Shown here: positions 22,437 through 29,788 of the stretch, one piece after another
How the letters are laid out: each line of letters begins with the position of its first letter
Position numbering within the stretch: position 1 is the first letter of the stretch
NCBI GenBank assembly: GCA_016183305.1
Contig: JACPEW010000008.1
Location: 1-32,394, forward strand
Length of the DNA stretch: 32,394 bases
Source of the DNA: Candidatus Daviesbacteria bacterium
GTDB taxonomy: Bacteria > Patescibacteriota > Microgenomatia > Daviesbacterales > UBA10151
Direction: 5' to 3'
The notes under the pieces: generated by a model
Told to the model about the DNA's origin: nothing
What the model saw: only the letters and a program-made list of their open reading frames with translations
Databases searched by the model: none
Translations under genes and position numbers: made by a program

Positions 22437-23063
22437 TTATACTTTTTCTAAACTCTCTTTTAGAGCCTTGGCTAAAAGACTTTCCAGTTTTGAAGGATCA
22501 TGGTCATCTGCTGCTTTCATGGCTTTGATATAACGTTGTCTATCTTGTCCTGTTTCAGCTTTAATTTCTAAAGCAGGTAATCCATAGTTTAAAACCAAAA
22601 GGTTAGTAAGCAGTCTGGCAATTCTGCCGTTATAATCCTTGAATGGATGAATCCAGACAAACTGATGCTGAAACCATGCCAGAAGCGATATTACCTCGGC
22701 TAGAAACTGTTCTTCATCCTTTATTGAGGGAATATGTTTAAGCCTTTCTTCTAAGTCATCACACAGATTTTTCACTAAAACAGCAATCTTACTGTAATGC
22801 GGTGGTTCATAATCTCCTACTGTTACATCAACTGTTCTAAATTTACCTGTCCAATCAGGAAATATAAAGCCAAACCCAACTTTATGAATATCTTGGATAA
22901 GCTCAGGAGTAATCTTAATTTTTTTCTCACTCAGTTTGATAATGTACTGGAGTGCTTTCTTTATACCTTCAGCTTCAAGAGGAATAATCTTTGAGCGGGG
23001 AAGAATACCAAAAGCAGTCTCTTTAAAACTAGTTGAACCCTTTGGTTTAGTTGTTTTGGCCAC
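22437..23063 (-). CDS. Fic-domain protein (probable AMP-transferase toxin)
   Basis: Fic enzymes usually move AMP from ATP onto target proteins. The 208-aa protein has the Fic core 'HPFKDYNGRIAR' (His139, Arg147, Arg150), matching HxFx(D/E)GNGR except that the first Gly of the loop is Tyr. The flap-like segment is 'FRTVDVTVGDYEPPHYSKI'. The start is GTG 23063 without a clear Shine-Dalgarno sequence, so it may be translated by coupling to the 62-aa ORF 40 nt upstream. That ORF carries the inhibitory motif, making this look like a class I Fic toxin-antitoxin pair. The Tyr in the anion-binding loop may alter the reaction. Confidence 0.85.
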   Translation of the reverse strand: MAKTTKPKGSTSFKETAFGILPRSKIIPLEAEGIKKALQYIIKLSEKKIKITPELIQDIHKVGFGFIFPDWTGKFRTVDVTVGDYEPPHYSKIAVLVKNLCDDLEERLKHIPSIKDEEQFLAEVISLLAWFQHQFVWIHPFKDYNGRIARLLTNLLVLNYGLPALEIKAETGQDRQRYIKAMKAADDHDPSKLESLLAKALKESLEKV

Positions 23064-23103
23064 AGTAATTTAGGGCAAGATTATTGCGCAGAAAGAGCTT
23101 TGC

Positions 23104-23292
23104 TCATTTAAAAAGAGCTTGTGCTTCTTTTCTAGTAATTTGCTCGCCTTCAAGACGCATGGTGCGGTAGACAACTTCAGGAAGAAGATTTTTTACATTT
23201 GGTTTTTTACCCATGTTTAAATAGCGTTTCTTAAAACTTCTAAACGCTTGGATAAGACCTTTGTTTTTATCTACTAATTGAATACTAGTCAT
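23104..23292 (-). CDS. Fic antitoxin-like inhibitor
   Basis: A 62-aa protein directly upstream of the Fic gene on the same strand. It contains 'TMRLEGEQITRKEAQALF', where T-x-x-x-E-G (Thr44, Glu48, Gly49) matches the [S/T]xxxE[G/N] inhibitory helix that blocks ATP-gamma-phosphate binding in Fic proteins. As a separate gene it fits class I (VbhA-type) antitoxins. The alternative is a class II Fic gene with its N-terminal inhibitory helix cut off by a stop: reading past that stop gives 18 more codons and then a second stop. TATAAT lies 6 nt before the ATG. Confidence 0.7.
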   Translation of the reverse strand: MTSIQLVDKNKGLIQAFRSFKKRYLNMGKKPNVKNLLPEVVYRTMRLEGEQITRKEAQALFK

Positions 23293-23298
23293 GTGCTT

Positions 23299-23304
23299 AT
23301 TATA
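23299..23304 (-). promoter_or_regulatory. -10 box of the Fic module, leaderless spacing
   Basis: Minus-strand TATAAT followed by 6 nt (AAGCAC) and the antitoxin ATG. Confidence 0.55.
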
Positions 23305-23335
23305 GCACTTTTACTATTTCTGGTATGGCTTAGTG

Positions 23336-23341
23336 TATAAT
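23336..23341 (+). promoter_or_regulatory. -10 box of the primase-helicase gene
   Basis: TATAAT 12 nt before the ATG at 23354, leaving a leader of only a few nucleotides. It is back-to-back with the Fic-module -10 box. No clear -35. Confidence 0.45.
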
Positions 23342-23353
23342 CGAGCCTAACAT

Positions 23354-25486
23354 ATGGTTGATACTAAACAAATTCAGCTTTTTATGTCTGTATTTCGCGG
23401 TAGAACTGATGTCTATGCAAGACATTGGGAGAAAAATGGTAAAAGTGGCTACTCTCCGGCATATGAATTTAATTGGGGCGAGTTTATGGCTCATAAAGCC
23501 AGGGGCGGAAATTTAAGTAACTTTCCCAATAAGAAAACATTGCTTTTAACATTAGAAGTACTAAAATCTCATCTTGAAGGAATTCAGGCAATTGGTATTT
23601 ATCCTCTTTTGGAAGATAATACCTCATATTTTATTGCAGCTGATTTTGATAAAGAAAACTGGCAGGCAGAAAGTACTAATTTAATCAAAGTCTGCAAGCA
23701 ATTTGGGATTCCGGCATATCTTGAAAGATCCCGCTCAGGATCAGGCGCACATGTCTGGATCTTCTTTGAAGAAAAATATTCTGCCACGAAATCCAGAAGC
23801 TTAATGCTGGAACTAATCAGGAAGGCTTTAAATCTTTCTGAGTTTGAAAAGGAAGTTAGTTTTGACAGATTATTTCCTAACCAGGATTACCATACAAATG
23901 TAGGTTTTGGTAATTTAATTGCACTTCCTTTGCAGGGTATTCATCTTCCGCTGGGCAATACTGCATTTTTAAATCCCGAAACTTTAGAAATTATTTCCGA
24001 TCAATGGAAGTATTTAAATACTATTCAGAAATTATCCGAACATCAACTTGATAATCTTTATGCTACTCTGGTAAACGGAATTAATTCAAACCCGATAGAT
24101 GAAAAATCTAATTCAAGTAGTTTAACAATTATAGTAAATAACCATATTAAACTCCCAAAAAGTCATCTTACACCTATTTTAGTGCAATACTTACGAGAAA
24201 ATTTAAACTTTTTTAATACTGAATATCTGATCAAAAAGCGAATTGGGATTAGCACTTACCAAACTGAAAAATATTTTAAACTTATCACAGAAGAAGACGA
24301 GCATATTTATATCCCCAGAGGATTTCTTGATAATCTATTAATTTTTTGCAAGGAAAAACAAATATCTTACAAAATCTTAGATCAGAGAAAACTTAAACCT
24401 GCAACTGCTTTTAAATCAAAAATTAAACTCTACGATTATCAGAAGCGAGCTGTAGATGAAATCAAAGATAAAGATTTTGGTGTTATTGTAGCTCCTTCAG
24501 GTTCCGGAAAAACTGTTATTGGACTTAAGTTAGTCGCTGAAAAATCTCAACCAGCTCTTATTTTAGTCCACAGAGAGCAATTGCTAAATCAATGGATCGA
24601 AAGAATTGAATCTTTCTTAGGTATTTCTAAAACTGAGATCGGTCAAATCTCAGGCAGAAAGAAGAAGTTAGGGAAACAAATTACTGTAGCAATGATGCAA
24701 AGTCTTATTAAAATGGCAACTATTGATGATCTTACTAATCAGTTCGGCACTATCATTATTGATGAATGTCACCATATTCCGGCCAAAACATTCCGGGAAC
24801 TAATTGTTAAATTTAATCCCTATTATTTGTATGGCCTGACCGCCACTCCTAAACGTAAATATAACGATGAGAAGCTTATTTATTTTTATATCGGCGATAT
24901 CATTGCTGAGATTGATCCTAATAAGGAAAAGTCTACGGCTACACGAGCTATTACCTTACATATTAAGCAAACTGACCTTTCAGTCCCTTTTGACTATAAA
25001 ATTGATGAGTTTGAAACATTATCAAAAATTCTTACTTTTGACAGTAGCAGAAATAATATGATTGCAGAAGATATCTTAAACCAGGTTAAGGAGGGCAGAA
25101 AAGTTTTGGTTTTAACTGAAAGAAGGGAGCATGTTGAGACGTTAAACTTATATCTACAAAGCCAATGTGAAGTCATTACTCTAACTGGGGAAGATTCAAT
25201 TTCAAAACGCAAAGTAAAAACTGAACAGATTAAACTCGGACATTTTCAAGTACTTGTTGCCACCGGGCAACTTTTTGGGGAAGGCATGGACTTACCATTA
25301 TTGGACTCTTTATTTATAGTCTACCCTTTCTCTTTTGAGGGAAAATTGATCCAGTATATCGGCCGGATTCAAAGATCGGCAAACCAACAAATGATTTTTG
25401 ATTATCATGATAAAAATATTGATTATTTTGATAAACTTTTTAAGAAACGCCGCAGCTTTTACCGAAAGCGCGGATGGATATCCTGA
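23354..25486 (+). CDS. TOTE-type archaeo-eukaryotic primase fused to SF2 helicase
   Basis: A 710-aa two-part protein. Residues about 1-240 match the archaeo-eukaryotic primase domain of TOTE conflict systems: 'YFIAADFDKENW' with the metal-binding Asp97 and Asp99, 'ERSRSGSGAHVWIFF' (SxH, His133) and 'GNLIALPLQG'. After a linker, residues about 358-710 are a superfamily 2 helicase: Walker A 'APSGSGKT' (380-387), DECHH (470-474), motif III 'GLTATP' and motif VI 'QYIGRIQRS'. TOTE genes are proposed to act in conflicts with mobile elements. Here it lies in a cluster with Fic, CBASS and restriction remnants. Domain identity is from motifs; the defence role is inferred. Confidence 0.85.
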   Translation: MVDTKQIQLFMSVFRGRTDVYARHWEKNGKSGYSPAYEFNWGEFMAHKARGGNLSNFPNKKTLLLTLEVLKSHLEGIQAIGIYPLLEDNTSYFIAADFDKENWQAESTNLIKVCKQFGIPAYLERSRSGSGAHVWIFFEEKYSATKSRSLMLELIRKALNLSEFEKEVSFDRLFPNQDYHTNVGFGNLIALPLQGIHLPLGNTAFLNPETLEIISDQWKYLNTIQKLSEHQLDNLYATLVNGINSNPIDEKSNSSSLTIIVNNHIKLPKSHLTPILVQYLRENLNFFNTEYLIKKRIGISTYQTEKYFKLITEEDEHIYIPRGFLDNLLIFCKEKQISYKILDQRKLKPATAFKSKIKLYDYQKRAVDEIKDKDFGVIVAPSGSGKTVIGLKLVAEKSQPALILVHREQLLNQWIERIESFLGISKTEIGQISGRKKKLGKQITVAMMQSLIKMATIDDLTNQFGTIIIDECHHIPAKTFRELIVKFNPYYLYGLTATPKRKYNDEKLIYFYIGDIIAEIDPNKEKSTATRAITLHIKQTDLSVPFDYKIDEFETLSKILTFDSSRNNMIAEDILNQVKEGRKVLVLTERREHVETLNLYLQSQCEVITLTGEDSISKRKVKTEQIKLGHFQVLVATGQLFGEGMDLPLLDSLFIVYPFSFEGKLIQYIGRIQRSANQQMIFDYHDKNIDYFDKLFKKRRSFYRKRGWIS

Positions 25487-25487
25487 T

Positions 25488-25907
25488 ATGTTATATGCTT
25501 TTGCATTAACAAATAGTTTAGGTAAATTGTTGTATAAGCTAAAAGCACCTGATCACTGCTACCTTGTCTGGAGTAACAACATTGATCATTATCTTGACAT
25601 TTTACTCCATGATCAACCTGAATTTATTTTAGGTATGGGGGTATATTCAGGAGTAGATCAGGAAACAATCGGAATTGAAACAGTTACAACTAATAATTTA
25701 CCAATTAATTATTTTCTTAAACCAGATGGCAGTAATGTAAAATTGGCATCCGGGTTAGGTAATTCATTGTGTAATCTCATTAGTTGGAAAATTATGAAAC
25801 TTATAAATAAAAATTTACTTAACTCAAAATATACCTTTTTACATATCCCCAAACAGTTTCCATCTTATAAAGCAGTTTCTCTTATTGAACAAATACTCAA
25901 GGGGTAA
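25488..25907 (+). CDS. pyroglutamyl-peptidase I-like (peptidase C15) protein
   Basis: The track start (25398) lies inside the helicase gene. ATG 25488, 1 nt after the helicase stop, gives 'MLYAFALTNSLGKLLYKL' and 139 aa. Segments line up with C15 peptidases: 'EFILGMGVYSGVDQETIGIE' (like the GxGx...E region with the catalytic Glu), 'GLGNSLCNLISWKIM' (like the CN-x-L Cys motif) and 'YTFLHIPKQFPSY' (like F-x-H-x-P with the catalytic His). It is shorter than typical enzymes (about 200 aa). Tight spacing suggests it is coupled with the primase-helicase. Calling it an active peptidase would be speculative. Confidence 0.6.
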   Translation: MLYAFALTNSLGKLLYKLKAPDHCYLVWSNNIDHYLDILLHDQPEFILGMGVYSGVDQETIGIETVTTNNLPINYFLKPDGSNVKLASGLGNSLCNLISWKIMKLINKNLLNSKYTFLHIPKQFPSYKAVSLIEQILKG

Positions 25908-25934
25908 TATCCTACACCTGGGTAGCTTCCCAAA

Positions 25935-25943
25935 TGTTATACT
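25935..25943 (+). promoter_or_regulatory. extended -10 promoter
   Basis: TGT-TATACT 27 nt before the ATG of the next gene, giving a leader of about 20 nt. Confidence 0.45.
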
Positions 25944-25970
25944 CTGATCCAACTTCTGCCAAACGGGCAA

Positions 25971-26504
25971 ATGGCATCCTACTCCAAACGAAGAATTACA
26001 TATAATAAAGTAAGGCTATCCCTTTTCCTCCGTTCCTACGGTGCACATACTATCCTTAACCGATTCAAAAACAAACCCAATTACAGGATTATCAGCCGAC
26101 TGGGCAATGTTTTGAATTTAGATATGCACTTACTTAACAGGTTTTTCAGCTCCGGTACCTACCCAAGAGGATTACCTAACTTAAACCGTTTAACAAAGTA
26201 TATCGTTCCAAAAGAAAAAATGTTAGTTTATTTAGAAATAGAGCAGGAGATCATAAACATAGCCTTAGAAAAACAAGATAAGGAAAAAACATCCCTTGAG
26301 GATTACGACAAAGCCCTAATGGAACCGGCCATAGAAAGAGTTGCAGGAAATCACCTAAAAAGTGTTGAGGATGATAAAGTTTTTGATGCTCAACTGGAGG
26401 AGTTACAAAGAAAATATCAAAACTGGTACTACGCTACGGCCTACAAATATAAACTGCCTACATCCCGCATCATCCCGTTTATTTTAAGGCTTATCCAAGA
26501 TTAA
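25971..26504 (+). CDS. unknown 177-aa protein with HTH-like N-terminal half
   Basis: Not a family I recognise. The N-terminal half is strongly basic and helical ('RSYGAHTILNRFKNKPNYRI' to 'LGNVLNLDMHLLNRFFSSGT'), with spacing that could form a helix-turn-helix. The C-terminal half is acidic helix ('LEIEQEIINIALEKQDKEKT') followed by a Tyr-rich end. There is no signal peptide or membrane segment. It has its own promoter and is convergent with the CBASS operon, overlapping the effector's stop by 4 nt. It may be a DNA-binding or replication accessory protein of the island. Confidence 0.6.
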   Translation: MASYSKRRITYNKVRLSLFLRSYGAHTILNRFKNKPNYRIISRLGNVLNLDMHLLNRFFSSGTYPRGLPNLNRLTKYIVPKEKMLVYLEIEQEIINIALEKQDKEKTSLEDYDKALMEPAIERVAGNHLKSVEDDKVFDAQLEELQRKYQNWYYATAYKYKLPTSRIIPFILRLIQD

Positions 26505-27151
26505 CTTAATTTATTTCTTACCGAAGGAAAAAGAATTTCCAATAATGACCTTTTTTCTCTTTTTACATTAAAACTTCCATACCACCCTCTATTTCGGGGA
26601 GGCTCATTATAGTAAGAACACTCCATCATATTCCTGCTTGCTATATATTCATGCTTAGCTGCTCCATAATGTCCATGCATTGTTGGCGAAGCGTTATTTT
26701 GTGGTTCATTTCTGTAGATATAATGTAGAACCTTTCTCCCATCAGCTTCTTTATAAAAATCTGAAACTATACTGAAAGACCAAGATCTACTAAAATAGCA
26801 ATAAACTTTTATACTGGAAAATGTTTGGATTACTTCAACTCTTACTTCATATGGGGTACGATTGTTATCATAAGATGATCTAAGCTTACCTACCCACGTT
26901 CCATTCAGATTAGGCACATCTACTATTTGAAACATTCCCGCAGGAAAGAACTGCCATAAAGAATAGTTGAAAAGTTGAAATAAAAAAGAGTACATGCCAA
27001 GAACACCAAGCGAATCAATTAGGAATATCCACGGATAAGATATATGTTCCTGTAAGAAAACGTTAATCAGATACGCAAAAGCCACACTAATAATAGGTAA
27101 TATAATTAGAAAAATCAGCTGATGACTGAGTTTTGAAAGCTGCGCTCCCAT
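26501..27151 (-). CDS. Cap15-like CBASS effector (2TM + beta-barrel)
   Basis: A 216-aa protein with two hydrophobic helices at about residues 11-32 and 42-66, then a beta-rich domain beginning 'VPNLNGTWVGKLRSSY' and rich in aromatic strands ('VYCYFSRSWSFSIVSDFY', 'YGSFNVKREKR'). This matches the two-transmembrane plus beta-barrel layout of Cap15-type effectors, which sense a cyclic nucleotide and damage the inner membrane. It starts 1 nt after the CD-NTase stop, so the pair is translated together. The identity rests on topology, the LNGTW strand and gene order; I see no enzyme motif. Confidence 0.8.
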   Translation of the reverse strand: MGAQLSKLSHQLIFLIILPIISVAFAYLINVFLQEHISYPWIFLIDSLGVLGMYSFLFQLFNYSLWQFFPAGMFQIVDVPNLNGTWVGKLRSSYDNNRTPYEVRVEVIQTFSSIKVYCYFSRSWSFSIVSDFYKEADGRKVLHYIYRNEPQNNASPTMHGHYGAAKHEYIASRNMMECSYYNEPPRNRGWYGSFNVKREKRSLLEILFPSVRNKLS

Positions 27152-27152
27152 A

Positions 27153-28028
27153 TCAAACTTCTAGAAAGTTCCACACCTTTCCCATAAACGTTTGTGCATG
27201 TATTGGAGTATACACAACATTTCCTTTAAAAAGCCATTCAAGCTCGTGAATTTTTTTGTAGTTATTGTACGGATCCTTTTCCAATTTCATATCATGCCAA
27301 ACTTTTCCAGTAACTGACTTTAATATTTCCACATAAGTACCTTGAAAATGTGGACTTGATACATTCCATACCAAAGATTCTATAAAATGAGATGGGGCAT
27401 CTTCATCTTTTAGCTTTTCTGAATCCACAAGTGCTTGCATAATATTCTTATATATTCTGACTGTATCTTTAAATTTACCGTCCGTTTCTGTATTCTTATC
27501 TTCTCCATTTTTATGGTGCTGTACAGGAAAATTAACTACCTCCTCACCAGAGTCCATAAAAAAATGTATCCCTACGGCATCAAAAGCATAAGGATCTGTG
27601 TATCTTTGGTGGGTAAAACATACAACCACATCAGCGTTAACCCTATTTTCATTTTTCAGCACCCTAATGCACTTTGGATGCCATTTAACTTCTTTATCAG
27701 AAAATTCATCCAAAAGGACCTTGTATACATCTAACTTAAACTGTGAAAATGTATAATCATGTTTTATTGTTACCCTATGATATTCGGCAATTTGCTCTGC
27801 CGACATATCAAAAAAACCTGGATAATAAGCAGGGGTATACTCAACAACAATATCAACATCACTTTCAGATTTAGTATTTGTTTTATTTTTGTATGACCCT
27901 TGTAGGTATACTGTTATATTTCCACCAAATTTTTTTATAAGAGCCTTTTCAATTCTTTCTCTAGTAGCAATATACTTCACTGCGCTAGGAGGAGTTGCCC
28001 AAATTTTAAGTTGATCTTCTGTAATCAT
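27153..28028 (-). CDS. CD-NTase (SMODS nucleotidyltransferase) of CBASS
   Basis: Makes cyclic oligonucleotide signals on phage infection. The 291-aa protein carries the polymerase-beta-like active site: 'LQGSYKNKTNTKSESDVDIV' (Gly44-Ser45, Asp57, Asp59) and the third acidic residue Asp133 in 'VNADVVVCF'. The C-terminal helical part ('SHFIESLVWNV', 'NNYKKIHELEWLF') fits the OAS-like fold. Pairing with a Cap15-like effector and nothing else resembles short type I CBASS, often clade E, but clade and product cannot be read here. It is preceded by an HNH gene 8 nt upstream. Confidence 0.88.
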   Translation of the reverse strand: MITEDQLKIWATPPSAVKYIATRERIEKALIKKFGGNITVYLQGSYKNKTNTKSESDVDIVVEYTPAYYPGFFDMSAEQIAEYHRVTIKHDYTFSQFKLDVYKVLLDEFSDKEVKWHPKCIRVLKNENRVNADVVVCFTHQRYTDPYAFDAVGIHFFMDSGEEVVNFPVQHHKNGEDKNTETDGKFKDTVRIYKNIMQALVDSEKLKDEDAPSHFIESLVWNVSSPHFQGTYVEILKSVTGKVWHDMKLEKDPYNNYKKIHELEWLFKGNVVYTPIHAQTFMGKVWNFLEV

Positions 28029-28036
28029 AATGTTTT

Positions 28037-28267
28037 TTATCCTTTAGGTAGAATTGCTACGCCTATATTTGCTAAAAGCGGATTTGCTATACGCCACAGG
28101 ATGTATTCTATGTGTGTCTTATCACTTTTTTGTCTGTTGCAACCAAAACAGATCCAGCGAATATTATTAGGGGTATCTGACCCTCCTCGGGAGAGTGGAG
28201 TTATATGATCTTTCTCAAAAAAGAGAAAAAGTCCGGACCAATTGCAATAGATACAAGTTATATTCAT
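28037..28267 (-). CDS. small free-standing HNH endonuclease
   Basis: A 76-aa HNH protein: zinc Cys pairs 'CIYC' (5, 8) and 'CFGC' (40, 43), and the catalytic 'DHITPLSRGGSDTPNNIRWI' with Asp-His and Asn. The module spans residues about 5-60; a hydrophobic tail 'ANPLLANIGVAILPKG' follows. It is the first gene of the transcript that continues into the CD-NTase 8 nt later. In CBASS, HNH domains are normally fused to a cyclic-nucleotide sensor (for example SAVED), which is absent here. It may be a separate effector, an accessory nuclease, or an unrelated insertion. Confidence 0.8.
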   Translation of the reverse strand: MNITCIYCNWSGLFLFFEKDHITPLSRGGSDTPNNIRWICFGCNRQKSDKTHIEYILWRIANPLLANIGVAILPKG

Positions 28268-28319
28268 ATCTTTTTGTCACCTTGTAACTCAGACAGAAGT
28301 TTGGTAACATATACATAAT

Positions 28320-28337
28320 TAGGTAGTTTATAACCTA
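28320..28337. promoter_or_regulatory. candidate LexA operator between CBASS and lexA
   Basis: TAGGT-N8-ACCTA, a perfect 5-bp inverted repeat with arms 8 nt apart, the spacing of several LexA box types. It lies just past the predicted start of the CBASS transcript and about where the -35 of the lexA promoter would be, so one bound repressor could block both. Confidence 0.5.
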
Positions 28338-28344
28338 CAAAAAT

Positions 28345-28373
28345 AAGATATATTAAATACAAAAATTTGTCAA
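28345..28373 (-). promoter_or_regulatory. promoter of the HNH-CD-NTase-Cap15 operon
   Basis: Minus-strand TTGACA (28368-28373), 17-nt spacer, TATCTT (28345-28350). Initiation near 28338 abuts the inverted repeat. The lexA -10 candidate TATATT (28349-28354, plus strand) overlaps it. Confidence 0.6.
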
Positions 28374-28380
28374 TAACTAA

Positions 28381-29007
28381 ATGAGGCACCCTACACCAAA
28401 ACAGCAGGCAATTATAGATTTTATTAAGAATTATTTCCGTCAAAAAGCAATATCTCCTACATTCAGAGAGATCGCTGATAATTTTGGTGTCTCTGTAGGA
28501 ACAATCCAAGACCAATTAAATTCACTAAATAGGTTAGGCATGCTAACTTGGATTCCCGGTAAAACAAGGTCAATCAAGTTAGCATCTGAGTATAGAGTCC
28601 ATACAACTCAACCTGTTCCGCTTTTGGGTGTAATTTCCGCAGGAGAAGGTATTACTGTATTTGAAGAATCGGATCCAGAAATTATAGATGTACCATCCAC
28701 AATGTTAAATGCAAGATTTGGCTATTATTGCTTAAAGGTATCTGGTTTCAGCATGAACCAAGACGGCATTCTTGATGGTGATATTATTGTTGTCAAGCAG
28801 CAAGCAACAGCGCAAGACGGAGACACTGTCATTGCAATAATTAATGACGGTTTAGAAGAAAGGGCTACTTTAAAGAGATTTTATCACCGAGGAAATCAGA
28901 TTGAACTGCGTCCGCGTAATCAGGAATATCAATCTCGTTTTCTAAATCCTGAAGAAGTTACTGTGCGTGGTAAATTCTGTGGACTATTACGTAGAAGTGA
29001 TGTCTAA
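28381..29007 (+). CDS. lexA: LexA repressor
   Basis: SOS repressor that cleaves itself when RecA filaments form. The 208-aa protein is of standard length. The N-terminal winged helix is 'TPKQQAIIDFIKNYFRQKAI...PTFREIADNFGVSVGTIQDQL'; the cleavage site is Ala87-Gly88 ('ISAGEG'); the catalytic Ser124 ('SGFSMNQDGI') and Lys165 ('ERATLKRF') are present. It is divergent from the CBASS operon across a 113-nt region with an inverted repeat. No Shine-Dalgarno sequence is visible before the ATG. Confidence 0.95.
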   Translation: MRHPTPKQQAIIDFIKNYFRQKAISPTFREIADNFGVSVGTIQDQLNSLNRLGMLTWIPGKTRSIKLASEYRVHTTQPVPLLGVISAGEGITVFEESDPEIIDVPSTMLNARFGYYCLKVSGFSMNQDGILDGDIIVVKQQATAQDGDTVIAIINDGLEERATLKRFYHRGNQIELRPRNQEYQSRFLNPEEVTVRGKFCGLLRRSDV

Positions 29008-29022
29008 TAAACGTTCTTTATC

Positions 29023-29697
29023 TTATAGCAGACTTAATGTCACTTTAGTATATTTACAATAGATACAACCATCGGAACATTTAGGAGCTGAACGTTTGCT
29101 TAGAATTTTCTTTGCCTCATAGATTTTATCTTCCACCCAACCATCATCACCATCATAGGGTTGGACTTTAATATCAAAACTTAAATTACCTTTGGCAAAT
29201 CCATTGTCTTTATTTACTCTGCAATAAACAAAATACCCTATATTGAGTACCTTAAATCCCATCTGCCGCAGTATCCACTGGTATATCTCCATTTGGTGTT
29301 TGTAACTCTCATAAAGTTCGCCTTCTTTGGCTCCAGAAGCCTTATAATCGACCACAATCAGATTACCTTTAGAATCTACCCAAATGTCATCTACTGCCCC
29401 AAAAACTAGAAAATCTGTTTCTTTATGATGATATTGAATTCCAGTAAAAGTATTCCTCCATTTATCAATGTCCTCATGCATAAATGGGATAGCATCTATA
29501 TTTTCTCGGGTAATTAAGTAGTGGGCAGTACCATTTTTACGATGTTCATCAAACTCCTTTTTTAAAAGAAAATCTACAGCATTATTTATGGTGTAAGGAG
29601 CTCCAAAAGGCCGGGCAATACCTTTTCCGGCATAAAACCAAAAGCATCGAGGGCATTCAAATAATAATTCTAATTTTGATCTTGATAGTTTAATCAT
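29023..29697 (-). CDS. PD-(D/E)XK nuclease, Cas4/RecB-like with four Cys
   Basis: A 224-aa nuclease. The PD-(D/E)XK core is 'FGAVDDIWVDSKGNLIVVDY' followed by Lys-Ala-Ser (Asp, Asp, Lys), then the RecB-type helix motif 'YKHQMEIYQWIL'. An N-terminal 'CPRC' and a C-terminal 'CSDGCIYC' supply Cys residues that could hold a 4Fe-4S cluster as in Cas4 and AddB. No Cas genes or repeats are nearby, so it is not an adaptation gene here. It is convergent with lexA with 15 nt between stops, in a cluster of defence genes. The substrate is likely DNA ends; its role is unknown. Confidence 0.82.
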   Translation of the reverse strand: MIKLSRSKLELLFECPRCFWFYAGKGIARPFGAPYTINNAVDFLLKKEFDEHRKNGTAHYLITRENIDAIPFMHEDIDKWRNTFTGIQYHHKETDFLVFGAVDDIWVDSKGNLIVVDYKASGAKEGELYESYKHQMEIYQWILRQMGFKVLNIGYFVYCRVNKDNGFAKGNLSFDIKVQPYDGDDGWVEDKIYEAKKILSKRSAPKCSDGCIYCKYTKVTLSLL

Positions 29698-29788
29698 TTG
29701 AGGCAGGCTATTCTAATCTAGCTTAAACCTGATCTTCTTGTCCAGTATTCAAATATAGTCAGAATTTCTTAATCCAGAATTCAGGCTT

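Noticed and set aside
25398-25487. Upstream extension of the peptidase-like ORF
   Set aside because: It lies entirely inside the helicase gene in another frame, is low-complexity Ile-rich, and a good ATG follows the helicase stop.
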